Assembly: GCA_021414025.1 (NCBI GenBank)
Contig: JAIOPG010000006.1
Location: forward strand, 62,001-126,000
Reading direction: 5' to 3'
Length of the DNA: 64,000 bases
From: Planctomycetota bacterium
GTDB lineage: Bacteria > Planctomycetota > Phycisphaerae > Phycisphaerales > SM1A02
Shown here: positions 37,140 through 45,700 of the stretch, one piece after another
How the letters are laid out: each line of letters starts with the position of its first letter
Position numbering within the stretch: position 1 is the stretch's first letter
Made by a program: the position numbers and the translations under genes
Notes under the pieces: model-generated
What the model saw: the letters and a program-made list of their open reading frames with translations, nothing else
Database searches by the model: none
What the model was told of the DNA's origin: nothing

Positions 37140-39041
37140 TCAGGCATTGGAGAGCGGAACCGGATCGGAGGCCAGGGCCGGGTGGTATCGCACGCGCCCG
37201 CGCAGAGCGTCGAAGACGGAGCTCAATTCGCGCGCCGGGATGATCCCCTCCAGCGAGCTTGGCGAAACGATCTGGCACCCTTGCTCGGCGGCCTTGGCGA
37301 AAGCGTCCGCGGCGGCGCGGCGGTCGCTGCGCAGCGAAGCGGCCAGGCCCAGCGCCCACCAGGCATCCTCGAAGTTCGGACGCAGCTGCGTCGCCATCTT
37401 GAAGGCGCGGCCGGCCTCGATGGGATTGCGCTCGTTGGTCAGGTAGGTGACCCCCATGTTGAAGTGCACGTCGGGATCCGCAGCGTCGGACTGGAGCAAG
37501 CCGCGAAAGAGTCGCAGCGCGTCCTGGTGTCCGGGCAGTCCCATTGAGAGACAGGCGACCGCCTCGTTCATGTGGCAGGCGCCGTGGTCACCGGTCGAGG
37601 TGGCGGATTCCTGGAACGCCTGACGGGCGCCGGCCCACGAGCGAGCCGAAAGCAGTCGAACGCCGCGCTCAAAGTGAATCTGATCGGCGCGGACTTCGCG
37701 CGATGGCGCGGCGGTGGACGGCGCCGCTTTCGCCGGCGAACCGAACTCGGGCTCCAGCAGCAGCGGAGCGTTCGCCGGCTCTACCTCCGCGGGTTCCGAG
37801 AGCGAAAGAGTTTGCTCGCCCGGTGTGGCCGTGGATTCGGACTGCAGTGCCGTCCTCGCCGACGCGATCAGCGGAGGTTCGGGCATGCGCGGCGAGGGCA
37901 CTTTGATTGGCGACTTCGCCATCCGCGGAAAAATCTGCTCGGCGGTGATGGAAATCTCCTCCGGAATCTCAAAGCGCACCACCCGGATGCGCCCGGACTT
38001 GATCCGCGCCACGCAGGGCTTGCGGCGCCCGCCGCCCAATTCAGGCGCGAGGGCGTCGGCCATGGTGCTGATGGTCAGCAGCACCCCCTCGCCGTAATTG
38101 CGGAACCAGCGATGCCCCTCCGGCGCCGCGTCCTGGGAGCGCACCATGCGCTGCACGTCGATTCCAAAGATGCGCTTCAATCCGCGCATCGAGCCGGCGA
38201 AGTCCTCGGCAGCGCCGCTCGCCGCGCCTTGGGAAGCTGCGGGCACCACCTTGGGCTCGCGCGGATGAAGCCGGTCGAAGGCGAAGGCCCGCAGCACCTC
38301 GGGTCGGGACTCCATCGTCTCGGGCCGGTCGATCGGGTCCAGCAGCGACTCGCGCGGCGGAGCGCTGTGGGCCAGCAGGAGTCCGTCGGGGCAGATCACC
38401 GCCACCGGAAGCTTGGCCGCGAGCTCCGCGCAGGCGCGGACCAGATTGTCAAGCGAGCGCTGCTGAATGGAGGGAACCGGCATCTCGGCCAGTCCGCGCA
38501 CCTTGCGCTCGTCCGGCGCGTCGTCCGCCAGGGATGCCAGGGCGAGCTCGCGATCGCCCGCGATCACCAAGGTCCGGGTCGGCGCCGCGGCGAAGCGTTC
38601 CAGCGCGATGGCCACGCACGCCGCGTCCCCCAGCGTTCCGCCCGAGAGATCGCCCAGGAAGACGATCTGCGGCGCGGAACCCTTCCCGGTGGCTTCGTCG
38701 ATGAATTCCAAAACCGTCTCCAGCGCGAGCACGTCGCCGCGCACATCGCCGATGATCCAGAGCGGCTCGCCCTCGGCGAGTTCGTTGAGCCGGAGCACGC
38801 GCCGGCCGTTGGGCCGGAACTCCGCGCCCATGGCGCCGGGGCCCGCTCCGATCAGCCGGTCGGCCGTCTGCACCGCGTCGCCGGCACGAGTGATCGCGCG
38901 AACCGTGTCGCCCCACATGGCGACCCGCTGGCGCACGCTCCGGAGGATGTGCTCCGCCTGCGGCTCGGTGAAATTGACCGCGACCATGGGACCCGGCGGG
39001 GGTACAATCGGTTTCGGCTCATTTCCGTGGGATTGGCTCAC
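37140..39041 (-). CDS. PPP-phosphatase-like protein fused to TPR repeats, metal motifs degenerate
   Basis: The 633-aa protein has an N-terminal domain (about 60-290) laid out like PPP-family phosphatases: IIGDVRGDVLALE (canonical GDxHG), VFLGDLSGG (canonical GDxVDRG), VIAGDREL (canonical GNHE) and LLLAHSAPP. The motif His, the VDR and the NH are all replaced, so metal binding and catalysis are doubtful. A Pro/Ala-rich linker and about four TPR units (about 480-610, e.g. DVHFNMGVTYLTNERNPIEAGRAFKMA) follow. The GTG at 39041 is 8 nt after TAGCAT; ATG 38987 is the alternative start. Confidence 0.68.
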   Translation of the reverse strand: MSQSHGNEPKPIVPPPGPMVAVNFTEPQAEHILRSVRQRVAMWGDTVRAITRAGDAVQTADRLIGAGPGAMGAEFRPNGRRVLRLNELAEGEPLWIIGDVRGDVLALETVLEFIDEATGKGSAPQIVFLGDLSGGTLGDAACVAIALERFAAAPTRTLVIAGDRELALASLADDAPDERKVRGLAEMPVPSIQQRSLDNLVRACAELAAKLPVAVICPDGLLLAHSAPPRESLLDPIDRPETMESRPEVLRAFAFDRLHPREPKVVPAASQGAASGAAEDFAGSMRGLKRIFGIDVQRMVRSQDAAPEGHRWFRNYGEGVLLTISTMADALAPELGGGRRKPCVARIKSGRIRVVRFEIPEEISITAEQIFPRMAKSPIKVPSPRMPEPPLIASARTALQSESTATPGEQTLSLSEPAEVEPANAPLLLEPEFGSPAKAAPSTAAPSREVRADQIHFERGVRLLSARSWAGARQAFQESATSTGDHGACHMNEAVACLSMGLPGHQDALRLFRGLLQSDAADPDVHFNMGVTYLTNERNPIEAGRAFKMATQLRPNFEDAWWALGLAASLRSDRRAAADAFAKAAEQGCQIVSPSSLEGIIPARELSSVFDALRGRVRYHPALASDPVPLSNA

Positions 39042-39110
39042 AGAAGGAAATGCTAGCGAGCGGATTCGTTTGGAGAACGCGCGCCTCCGCGGCGCGATGA
39101 GGACACCATC

Positions 39111-39761
39111 ATGAAAACAATTTTCGCCACCGCCATGCTTGTCGCCGTCGCCGCCGTCGCGGGATTCGCCGGCGCCCAGTCGGCTCCGCAATCACCTGAA
39201 CTCACCCAGAAATGGAAGGACCGAACCATGCACTCCATCAAAGCCACTTCGCTCGAAGGCGCGCCGATCGACCTCGCCCAGTACAAGGGCAAGGTGGTGC
39301 TGGTGGTGAACGTCGCCAGCCGCTGCGGATTCACCGGCCAGTACAGCGGCCTGCAAAAACTGTACGACACGTACAAGGACAAGGGGCTCGTGGTGCTGGG
39401 CATTCCCAGCAACGACTTCGGCGGGCAGGAGCCCGGCAGCGAGAAGGAGATCAAGGAATTCTGCACCGCCAAGTACGCGGTCACCTTTCCCATGCTCGCC
39501 AAGGCGCAGACCAAGGCGGGCCCCGGACAGAGCGAGATCTACGAGTTCCTCGGCACGCGCGTCGGCAAGCTGCCGGGCTGGAACTTCAGCAAGTATCTCG
39601 TCAACAAGGATGGACAGCCGGTGGCGTTCTACGCCAGCAACGTCACTCCCGAAGACAAGGCCCTGGTGAGCGCGGTCGAGCAGGCTCTGGGACTGGCCGC
39701 TGCGGCACCCTCCGACGCGAAGCCGACGGCGACTCCATCCGAGCCCGCCGTCAAGCATTGA
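39111..39761 (+). CDS. Glutathione peroxidase-family protein, exported
   Basis: Thiol peroxidase of the Gpx family, 216 aa. A signal peptide (about 22 residues, ending AGAQ) precedes the domain, so it should act in the periplasm, where glutathione is scarce and thioredoxin-like donors are more likely. The catalytic tetrad is visible: Cys in NVASRCGFTGQY (about 72), Gln in GIPSNDFGGQEPG, and Trp and Asn in WNFSKYLV. A Pro/Ala tail ends the protein. GAGGA lies upstream of the ATG. Confidence 0.9.
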   Translation: MKTIFATAMLVAVAAVAGFAGAQSAPQSPELTQKWKDRTMHSIKATSLEGAPIDLAQYKGKVVLVVNVASRCGFTGQYSGLQKLYDTYKDKGLVVLGIPSNDFGGQEPGSEKEIKEFCTAKYAVTFPMLAKAQTKAGPGQSEIYEFLGTRVGKLPGWNFSKYLVNKDGQPVAFYASNVTPEDKALVSAVEQALGLAAAAPSDAKPTATPSEPAVKH

Positions 39762-39770
39762 ACGCGCGAG

Positions 39771-40958
39771 TCACTTCGGCACGGCGCGGATGACTTCGTC
39801 CAATTGTCGCGCGGTGATGCGCCGCAGCGGCGAGAGGGCTTCCGTCACTCCGGCCGCCACGATCATGGAGAGTCCCAGCCAGACGGGAAGCACGCCGATC
39901 ATCAGACCGATCGAGGCCAGCGCGGCCTGCGGCAGCGGCGAGCTTGAGATCGCCAGCGCCACCCGCAGCGAGCGCATCCATGGAAGACCCAGAGTCAGCG
40001 CGAAGCCCGCGGCGGCCGCGATCCAGCGCAGATCCTCGCCGGAAAAGTAGAGGCCGATCGAGGGGGTCAGGCGGAACTCGCTCAGCACGTCAATCCTCGA
40101 CATCGCGATCGCCACCGCCGCCGCGGCCGCGGGGCCGAAGCTTCGCGTCAGGAACTTGTCGGGATGGTCGCGCAATCCCCACGCCGCGAGCATGGTTCCC
40201 CAGGGCAGCAGCCACGCTGCCGCCGAGTCGAAGTTCATGCCCCACGCCGCAATGCACGCCGCCACCAGCGAGAGGAATCCCGCCGTGCCGCGTGCCGCGT
40301 CCATGGAATGGGAGTGCTCGTCGAGCAGGCCCAGGGTCGTCCATCGCTCCACGCCGCGCGGCACCGCGGCGCCGAAGGCGACGGTCGCGGCCGCCACCAG
40401 GCTCCAGGTGGTCACCGCGTCCTGGGACTCCAACTTCGCGATGAGCAGAACCGCGGCCACGGGAAACATCACCGACCAGACTCCGATGGCCAGGCCGCCG
40501 CCGCGCCACCATCGGTTGCGTCCGGCCATCGGCGAGCGCGCCAGCGTGACCATGGCCGCCAGCAGCGCCGTCACCCAGAGCGCCCCGTGGTCGAAATCGA
40601 TTCGCTCCTGCTGCAGGCGGATTTCCGCGGAGCGCCGCCAGGCGTCGAGTTCCACGATGACCGAATCGGAGGGATCCGTCCGCGTGGCCGCGACCGCCAC
40701 CGCCAGCGCTTCGGCGGCGCGGCGGGCGCGGAAAAGTTCCTTGCGGGCATCCGCGCAGCCATCGATCATCGTTTCATGAATCGTCGGGAAGACCGTGGCG
40801 GCGCAGAGGGGACCGAAGAAGACGCCCGTGCAGATGCCCGCGGCGATCCAGGAATTCTTCCACCCCGCGGCTCGCAGCAACCAGGCCAGTCCCGCCGCCG
40901 CTGCGCCCGCCATCAAGGCGCCGGAAATCGACCACGCGATGGTTTCGGGAGTCAGCAC
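39771..40958 (-). CDS. Polytopic membrane protein of unknown function
   Basis: The 395-aa product has about nine hydrophobic helices, with a charged soluble loop of about 60 residues after the second (HETMIDGCADARKELFRARR). I do not recognise the family. The GTG at 40958 is chosen because TACTGT lies 6 nt upstream. A longer reading from ATG 40991 would overlap the divergent gene. It ends 9 nt from the gpx stop (convergent). Confidence 0.65.
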   Translation of the reverse strand: MLTPETIAWSISGALMAGAAAAGLAWLLRAAGWKNSWIAAGICTGVFFGPLCAATVFPTIHETMIDGCADARKELFRARRAAEALAVAVAATRTDPSDSVIVELDAWRRSAEIRLQQERIDFDHGALWVTALLAAMVTLARSPMAGRNRWWRGGGLAIGVWSVMFPVAAVLLIAKLESQDAVTTWSLVAAATVAFGAAVPRGVERWTTLGLLDEHSHSMDAARGTAGFLSLVAACIAAWGMNFDSAAAWLLPWGTMLAAWGLRDHPDKFLTRSFGPAAAAAVAIAMSRIDVLSEFRLTPSIGLYFSGEDLRWIAAAAGFALTLGLPWMRSLRVALAISSSPLPQAALASIGLMIGVLPVWLGLSMIVAAGVTEALSPLRRITARQLDEVIRAVPK

Positions 40959-40964
40959 TCCGGT

Positions 40965-40970
40965 ACAGTA
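40965..40970 (-). promoter_or_regulatory. Putative -10 element (TACTGT) of the membrane-protein gene
   Basis: Minus-strand TACTGT with a 6-nt spacer to the GTG at 40958. The plus strand of almost the same bases reads TACAGT (40964-40969) and may serve the divergent gene at 40986. Confidence 0.5.
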
Positions 40971-40985
40971 TTCCAAAGATCTCCC

Positions 40986-42884
40986 ATGCATGTTTTTCCG
41001 CCATCCCTGCGCCGCCGTCTTCGCGCTCCCGTTTGGGCGCTGCTTGGCGCGGCGTGCTGCGCCGGGGGCTCAATGGCCCAGGCGCCGGCGCCCCTGCGGC
41101 GCACGCCGGGCGTTGCGGCGTTTGTCAAGGCGATCGACTTGGCGCCTGAAAACGCGGTCACTCTGATCGTGGCGCCCGATCCCAAGTCGCTCGGCGAGGA
41201 CATGGGCGAGCTTGCGGCCAAGCTCGACCGCATGCAGGCTCTCACCGAACTCAAGCCGCTGGACCTGGTCAAGAGTCAGTTGGGCATCGGCCCGGGCATG
41301 AATGATCGCGGGCCGATTGTCGCCTGGTACTCGATCGCGGCGGATAAAACTCCGCAGTGGTGCGCCTTGATTCCCACCGTCGATGGCGCGCAGTTCATTC
41401 AGTCAAACCTCGAGGCGGCTCCGGACATCGCACCGGATGCCTATCGACGTAAGGGCAAGACCTATTACGCCCGGGTCATTGATGGCTTCGTCGTGGCGAG
41501 CCCGAGCGCCGATCTGGAGCGCGCCTACGCCGCCAAGCCGGGACTTGCGGATCGGCTGAAAAAGCGCCTGGGCGAGCGCGGTTTCGCGGTGCTGTGCGAC
41601 GGCGAAATCGGACTGTGGGCGGGGCCCGAGTCGCTGGCGGAATTGCGAAACAGCAATCGGCCTCAGGCCGCTGAAAAACCCCAAGACAAAACCGCGGCTC
41701 CCGGCGAAAAGGGCGCGGCACCGAGTGAAGCCTCCAAGGAAAATGACAAGGCCGCGGCGAAAAAAATTGAGGATTGGCAGCTGCGATCAGAAAAACTCCT
41801 GGCGGGCCTGACCGACGCCGTCGCGAGCGTCGATGTCGATCCACTGGGCGTGCTGATCCGCAGCTATTACGTGCTCGACCCTGAAAGCGAGTTGGGCAAG
41901 TCGGCACACGGCGGCGCGCACACCGGCGTCAGCTTCAGCCATCTGCCGCGCGGCTTCTTCGTCCTCGCGCTCTCGGCGGACATCGCCGGACTGGGCGGCA
42001 TGCAGACCTTCCTCGATCTCGCCGCGCTGGTCCCCGGCGGCGAGCAGGCGCCCTCATGGCTTGAACAGAACAAATCGCTGCTGACGTCGATCCAGCTGGC
42101 GATCTATCCCAGCAAGCTCGGCCTCATGGGCGGCGGACTTCTCAACGAGGCGATGCTCTGGCTCGCCACCACCGACGGGGTCAAGGCCAAGGCGGTACTG
42201 GAGCAGTGGATGGTGTCGCTCAACGGCGAGGCGGATGGACAGAAGCGCGAGGTGACCTGGGAAAAGGACAAGACCCTGAAGAATGGAGCGGTCGCGGACG
42301 CCTACCAGATCAAGGACACGCCGCTGCCACGCAATGGCCAGCCCGCGCGCCGCACCAACCCGATGGAGCGGATGTTCCGCACGCTTCTCTATGGACCGAA
42401 GGGGCCCTGCGGATTCGTGAAATCCTGCCCGGACGGCGTCTACGTCACTTTCAGTCAGCGGCCCGATGTGCTTGAGCGCGCAACCGGTGCCGCGGAAAAA
42501 TCATTGGAAGGCGATGATGTGCTCGCGGTGCTTCGCGCCTGGATGATGCCCAAGCCGGACGCGATGGCATTCATCGGCGTGGGTTCGTTGTTGAACGTCG
42601 TGCGCCAGGCGGCCAACGCCTTTCCCGGCGGCGGACTGGAGATTCCCGACGCGCCGCCTGACCTAGAGCCGATCGCTTTCGCCATGACGGTTGAGGGCGG
42701 ACGGATCGAAACCGCGACCATGATTCCCACCGGCGTCATCTCGGTTTTGGTCGCGGCCTACGCCGATCGCCGGGACGCGCAGATTGATGACCGGAAGGAT
42801 CCGGCTTCAACGAAGGACGCCGACGAGGACACGCCGACCCCGCCGCCCGCCGCCAAGAACCCGCCCGCACCCGCAGCGCCGTGA
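40986..42884 (+). CDS. Large secreted protein of unknown function
   Basis: The 632-aa product has a signal peptide (about 30 residues, ending SMAQA), then two related-looking alpha/beta halves separated by a Lys/Ala/Glu-rich linker (about 225-260), and a Pro/Asp-rich tail. The pattern of long beta strands and helices (VTLIVAPDPKSLGEDMGELA, then FVLALSADIAGLGGMQTFLD) recalls DUF3352-type envelope proteins, but I cannot name the family. The folP GTG start overlaps its stop by 4 nt, so the two genes are coupled, an unusual partnership. Confidence 0.65.
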   Translation: MHVFPPSLRRRLRAPVWALLGAACCAGGSMAQAPAPLRRTPGVAAFVKAIDLAPENAVTLIVAPDPKSLGEDMGELAAKLDRMQALTELKPLDLVKSQLGIGPGMNDRGPIVAWYSIAADKTPQWCALIPTVDGAQFIQSNLEAAPDIAPDAYRRKGKTYYARVIDGFVVASPSADLERAYAAKPGLADRLKKRLGERGFAVLCDGEIGLWAGPESLAELRNSNRPQAAEKPQDKTAAPGEKGAAPSEASKENDKAAAKKIEDWQLRSEKLLAGLTDAVASVDVDPLGVLIRSYYVLDPESELGKSAHGGAHTGVSFSHLPRGFFVLALSADIAGLGGMQTFLDLAALVPGGEQAPSWLEQNKSLLTSIQLAIYPSKLGLMGGGLLNEAMLWLATTDGVKAKAVLEQWMVSLNGEADGQKREVTWEKDKTLKNGAVADAYQIKDTPLPRNGQPARRTNPMERMFRTLLYGPKGPCGFVKSCPDGVYVTFSQRPDVLERATGAAEKSLEGDDVLAVLRAWMMPKPDAMAFIGVGSLLNVVRQAANAFPGGGLEIPDAPPDLEPIAFAMTVEGGRIETATMIPTGVISVLVAAYADRRDAQIDDRKDPASTKDADEDTPTPPPAAKNPPAPAAP

Positions 42885-43765
42885 CGCACCCGGGCACGCC
42901 AGCGCTGCATGACTGGCTGGTCGCCGCGCACTCGCCGCTCTCCTTTGCCAAGCGTCCGCTGCTCGCGGGCATCCTCAACTGCACTCCCGACTCCTTCTTC
43001 GACGGCGGCCGTTTCGCCGGCGCGGACGACGCGGTCGAGCATGGATTGCGCATGGTCCGCGAGGGCGCCGATCTTCTGGATGTCGGAGGCGAGAGCACGC
43101 GCCCAGGTTCGGTCCGGGTCGGCGCCGCCGAGCAGATCGCGCGGATCGAACCGGTCATCCGCGCCCTGCGGCGCCAGTGCGATGTCCCCATCAGCGTCGA
43201 CACCACGCTCAGCGCGGTCGCACAGGCCGCGCTTGCCGCGGGTGCCAACATCATCAACGACGTCAGCGGCGGCATGGAGGATCCCGCGATCTGCAAACTT
43301 GCGGCCGAGCGCGGGGCCGGTCTGGTGTTGATGCATCGGCTGAAACCGCCGGATCAGGACCGGTACAGCGACCAGTACCAGAGCGCGCCGCGCTACGGCG
43401 ATGTGGTCCAGGAGGTGCTGAAGGAGCTGCTGCGGCTGGTCGATCATGCCGTCGGCCTCGGCGTGAAGCCCGGTCAGATCGTCCTCGATCCCGGGTTCGG
43501 TTTCGGCAAGAGTGTCGAGCAGAACTTCGAGCTGCTGCGCCGGTTGGACGAGATCGCCGCGGCGCCCTTTCCCGTGCTGGTCAGCCTGAGCCGGAAAAGT
43601 TTTCTCGGCGCCCTTTGCGGCGGACTTCCGCCCGCCGAGCGCCTGCCCGCCACGCTCGCCGCAGCCGGCGCGGCCCTGCGCGGTGGCGCCGCGATCCTGC
43701 GCGTGCACGACGTGGCGGAACACCGCCAATTCCAGCGGATTACCGCGGCTGGCGGAGGGTGCTAG
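42881..43765 (+). CDS. folP: Dihydropteroate synthase
   Basis: TIM-barrel enzyme joining pABA to the pterin in folate synthesis. The 294-aa protein has the two DHPS signatures, ILNCTPDSFFDGGRF (about 30-44) and DLLDVGGESTRPGSVRVG (about 63-80), plus IIND (pterin Asn and Asp), DPGFGFGKS and SRKSFLGAL. The GTG start overlaps the preceding stop. The targets of sulfonamide drugs (the first loops and SRKS) look ordinary. Confidence 0.95.
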   Translation: MTHPGTPALHDWLVAAHSPLSFAKRPLLAGILNCTPDSFFDGGRFAGADDAVEHGLRMVREGADLLDVGGESTRPGSVRVGAAEQIARIEPVIRALRRQCDVPISVDTTLSAVAQAALAAGANIINDVSGGMEDPAICKLAAERGAGLVLMHRLKPPDQDRYSDQYQSAPRYGDVVQEVLKELLRLVDHAVGLGVKPGQIVLDPGFGFGKSVEQNFELLRRLDEIAAAPFPVLVSLSRKSFLGALCGGLPPAERLPATLAAAGAALRGGAAILRVHDVAEHRQFQRITAAGGGC

Positions 43766-43843
43766 GATTCGTTGTTCGCATGCGGGTCGTCCGCCGGCGC
43801 GGAATTGATTTCGGACGCATCGTCCACAGTTGATGAGGAACCC

Positions 43844-44170
43844 ATGGCCAGCCCAAACACACTCGAATTCACCGACGCAAATTTTGACGCCGAAGTCCTG
43901 AAGAGCAGCGTTCCCGTGCTGGTGGATTTCTGGGCCGAATGGTGCCAGCCCTGCCGGATGCTCGGGCCAACCATCGACCAGATCGCGGAGGAGTCCAAGG
44001 GCAAGGCGAAGGTCGGCAAGGTCGACATCGATCACCACCAGAGCATCGCCCTGAAGTACGGCATTCAAAGCATTCCCACCGTGCTCCTGTTCAAGCAGGG
44101 ACAGATGGTCAAGAAATGGGTCGGCGCGGTTCCCAAGGCGACCCTCAGCGAGGCGATGAACGCCGTCTGA
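43844..44170 (+). CDS. trxA: Thioredoxin
   Basis: Small cytoplasmic dithiol reductase, 108 aa, without a signal peptide. The thioredoxin fold is complete: FWAEWCQPCRMLGP holds the active site as WCQPC rather than the usual WCGPC, then KVDID, the cis-Pro in QSIPTVLLF, and the C-terminal helix. Gln in the active-site loop is expected to shift the redox potential. GAGGA lies 6 nt before the ATG. A TAGGAT hexamer overlapping the folP stop (43763-43768) may be its promoter. Confidence 0.93.
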   Translation: MASPNTLEFTDANFDAEVLKSSVPVLVDFWAEWCQPCRMLGPTIDQIAEESKGKAKVGKVDIDHHQSIALKYGIQSIPTVLLFKQGQMVKKWVGAVPKATLSEAMNAV

Positions 44171-44294
44171 GCGGCCAAAGTCGGCCTGAAATCAAGTTCA
44201 AGGGCATCGGCATTGGCTTTGACGCCGGGTACACTGTTCGACCCCGAAGCTTGTGCCGGTGCCGCGGCGGGGTTTGGTCGGTTCGAGAATTTCT

Positions 44295-44367
44295 GGGCCT
44301 GTAGCTCATCTGGGAGAGCGCTTCCATGGCATGGAAGAGGTAGTCGGTTCGATCCCGATCAGGTCCA
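44295..44367 (+). tRNA. trnA: tRNA-Ala (GGC anticodon)
   Basis: Cloverleaf with acceptor GGGCCTG/CAGGTCC (one G-T pair, 44295-44301 and 44360-44366), D-stem GCTC/GAGC, anticodon stem CTTCC/GGAAG with loop ATGGCAT (anticodon GGC), and T-loop TTCGATC. The discriminator is A and CCA is not encoded. Confidence 0.94.
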
Positions 44368-44374
44368 CTGAAAC

Positions 44375-44414
44375 ACCCTGTCCTCGTTCATCGACGACGA
44401 CAGGGTTTTCTTTT
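44375..44414 (+). terminator. Rho-independent terminator of tRNA-Ala
   Basis: ACCCTGTC (44375-44382) pairs with GACAGGGT (44399-44406). The stem extends inward by TCGT/ACGA across a C-C mismatch, and TTTTCTTTT follows. It begins 8 nt after the tRNA. Confidence 0.88.
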
Positions 44415-44455
44415 GGATCCCGGCGTCCCTACACTCGGCCGCGATTTCGAACCCC

Positions 44456-45616
44456 ATGATGACGCCGCCGCCCTGCCACCTTCGAAGAGCCGCATTCCGC
44501 GCCGCGCTGACCGCGGTGGCGCTGGCGGCCCTGGTCGCCGTGCAGGGCTGCAGGGAAGCATCTGGAAATCCACCCGCCTCCGATGCGCCGGCGCCGGCGG
44601 CCGTCGCGACGAGTCCGTCGCCCGCATCGATCGACCACGTCCTGCTCATCTCCGTCGACGGCCTGCGTCCCGAAGCGGCACTGCCGCCGCTGGACGAACT
44701 GCATCCCGGCCTGAAGCGACTGACGCAGGGGGCGTGGACCGCACAAGCCCGTTGCGATCCCGACATCTCCATCACGCTTCCCAATCATGTCGGCATGATC
44801 ACCGGGCGCCTGGTCGCCGGGGAACTTGGGCATGGATGGACATCGAACTCGGATCCGCCCTCGCTCAAGTTCGGCGGCACGCTCCACGCCAAGCAGGGCC
44901 GGTACATCGCCAGCGCCTTTGACGTTGCCCACGACGCGGGAGTGCGCACAGCCATGATCGCGGGCAAGTGGAAATTCGCCCTCTTCGAGCAGAGCTACGG
45001 CGAGGACGCGGGCGGCAAGGATGGCGTCGCGCCCGACGACGGCAAGGACAAGATCGACTGCTTCGTCTTTGCGCCCGATCCGATGGAGGAGGTCCGGCAG
45101 CAGCTGGCCTTCCTGCACGGGGCCTGCGAGCGCGGCAAGCGATCCTTCTCCTTTCTCCATCTTCCGACTCCGGATTTCTACGGCCACGGGTCCGGATGGG
45201 ACCTGGCCGACGGCTCGCCCTACCGAGAGGCGCTGCAGCGAATCGACCACGCCATCGCGGCGCTGCTCGCGGGGATCGAAGAGTCGCCGCATCTGCGCGG
45301 CCATGTCGCGATCGTCCTGACCTCGGACCACGCGGGCGGAGTTCCATTCGCCAGCCACACCGATCCCGAGGCGCCGGTCAACTACACCATTCTCTTCATG
45401 ATCTGGAATGGCGCGAACCTTCCGCGCGGCGATCTCTACGCGATGAATCCCTCCAGCCGCCATCGTCCCGCGCCGACCGAGCGCTTCGCTCCCGGCCAGG
45501 CGCCGCCGATCCGCAACGCCGACGCCGGCAACGCCTGCCTCATGCTGCTGGGGTTGCCCGGGATTCCCGGCAGCACGGCGAACACGACGCAAGATCTGCG
45601 GATCGATTCCAAGTAG
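44456..45616 (+). CDS. Type I phosphodiesterase / nucleotide pyrophosphatase-like lipoprotein
   Basis: Alkaline-phosphatase-superfamily hydrolase of 386 aa with a lipoprotein signal (ALAALVAVQGC). Metal and catalytic residues are visible: LLISVDGLRPE (first metal Asp, about 67), SITLPNHVGMITG (nucleophile Thr, about 105), DFYGHG (Asp and His) and LTSDHAGG (Asp and His), then a late His in ASHTDPE. The substrate (nucleotide or phospholipid headgroup) is unknown. It should act in the periplasm. A TACACT hexamer at 44430-44435, downstream of the tRNA terminator, is a possible promoter. Confidence 0.85.
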   Translation: MMTPPPCHLRRAAFRAALTAVALAALVAVQGCREASGNPPASDAPAPAAVATSPSPASIDHVLLISVDGLRPEAALPPLDELHPGLKRLTQGAWTAQARCDPDISITLPNHVGMITGRLVAGELGHGWTSNSDPPSLKFGGTLHAKQGRYIASAFDVAHDAGVRTAMIAGKWKFALFEQSYGEDAGGKDGVAPDDGKDKIDCFVFAPDPMEEVRQQLAFLHGACERGKRSFSFLHLPTPDFYGHGSGWDLADGSPYREALQRIDHAIAALLAGIEESPHLRGHVAIVLTSDHAGGVPFASHTDPEAPVNYTILFMIWNGANLPRGDLYAMNPSSRHRPAPTERFAPGQAPPIRNADAGNACLMLLGLPGIPGSTANTTQDLRIDSK

Positions 45617-45688
45617 AGGCGAGACGAGCGGCGGAATGATTCTGCAGTCGTGAGCGGGATCCGCCTTCGAACCCACCGGAGGATCGGT

Positions 45689-45694
45689 TAGGCT
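45689..45694 (+). promoter_or_regulatory. Putative -10 element (TAGGCT) of the HD-GYP gene
   Basis: TAGGCT with a 6-nt spacer (TGGCTT) to the ATG at 45701 and no ribosome binding site. Confidence 0.55.
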
Positions 45695-45700
45695 TGGCTT

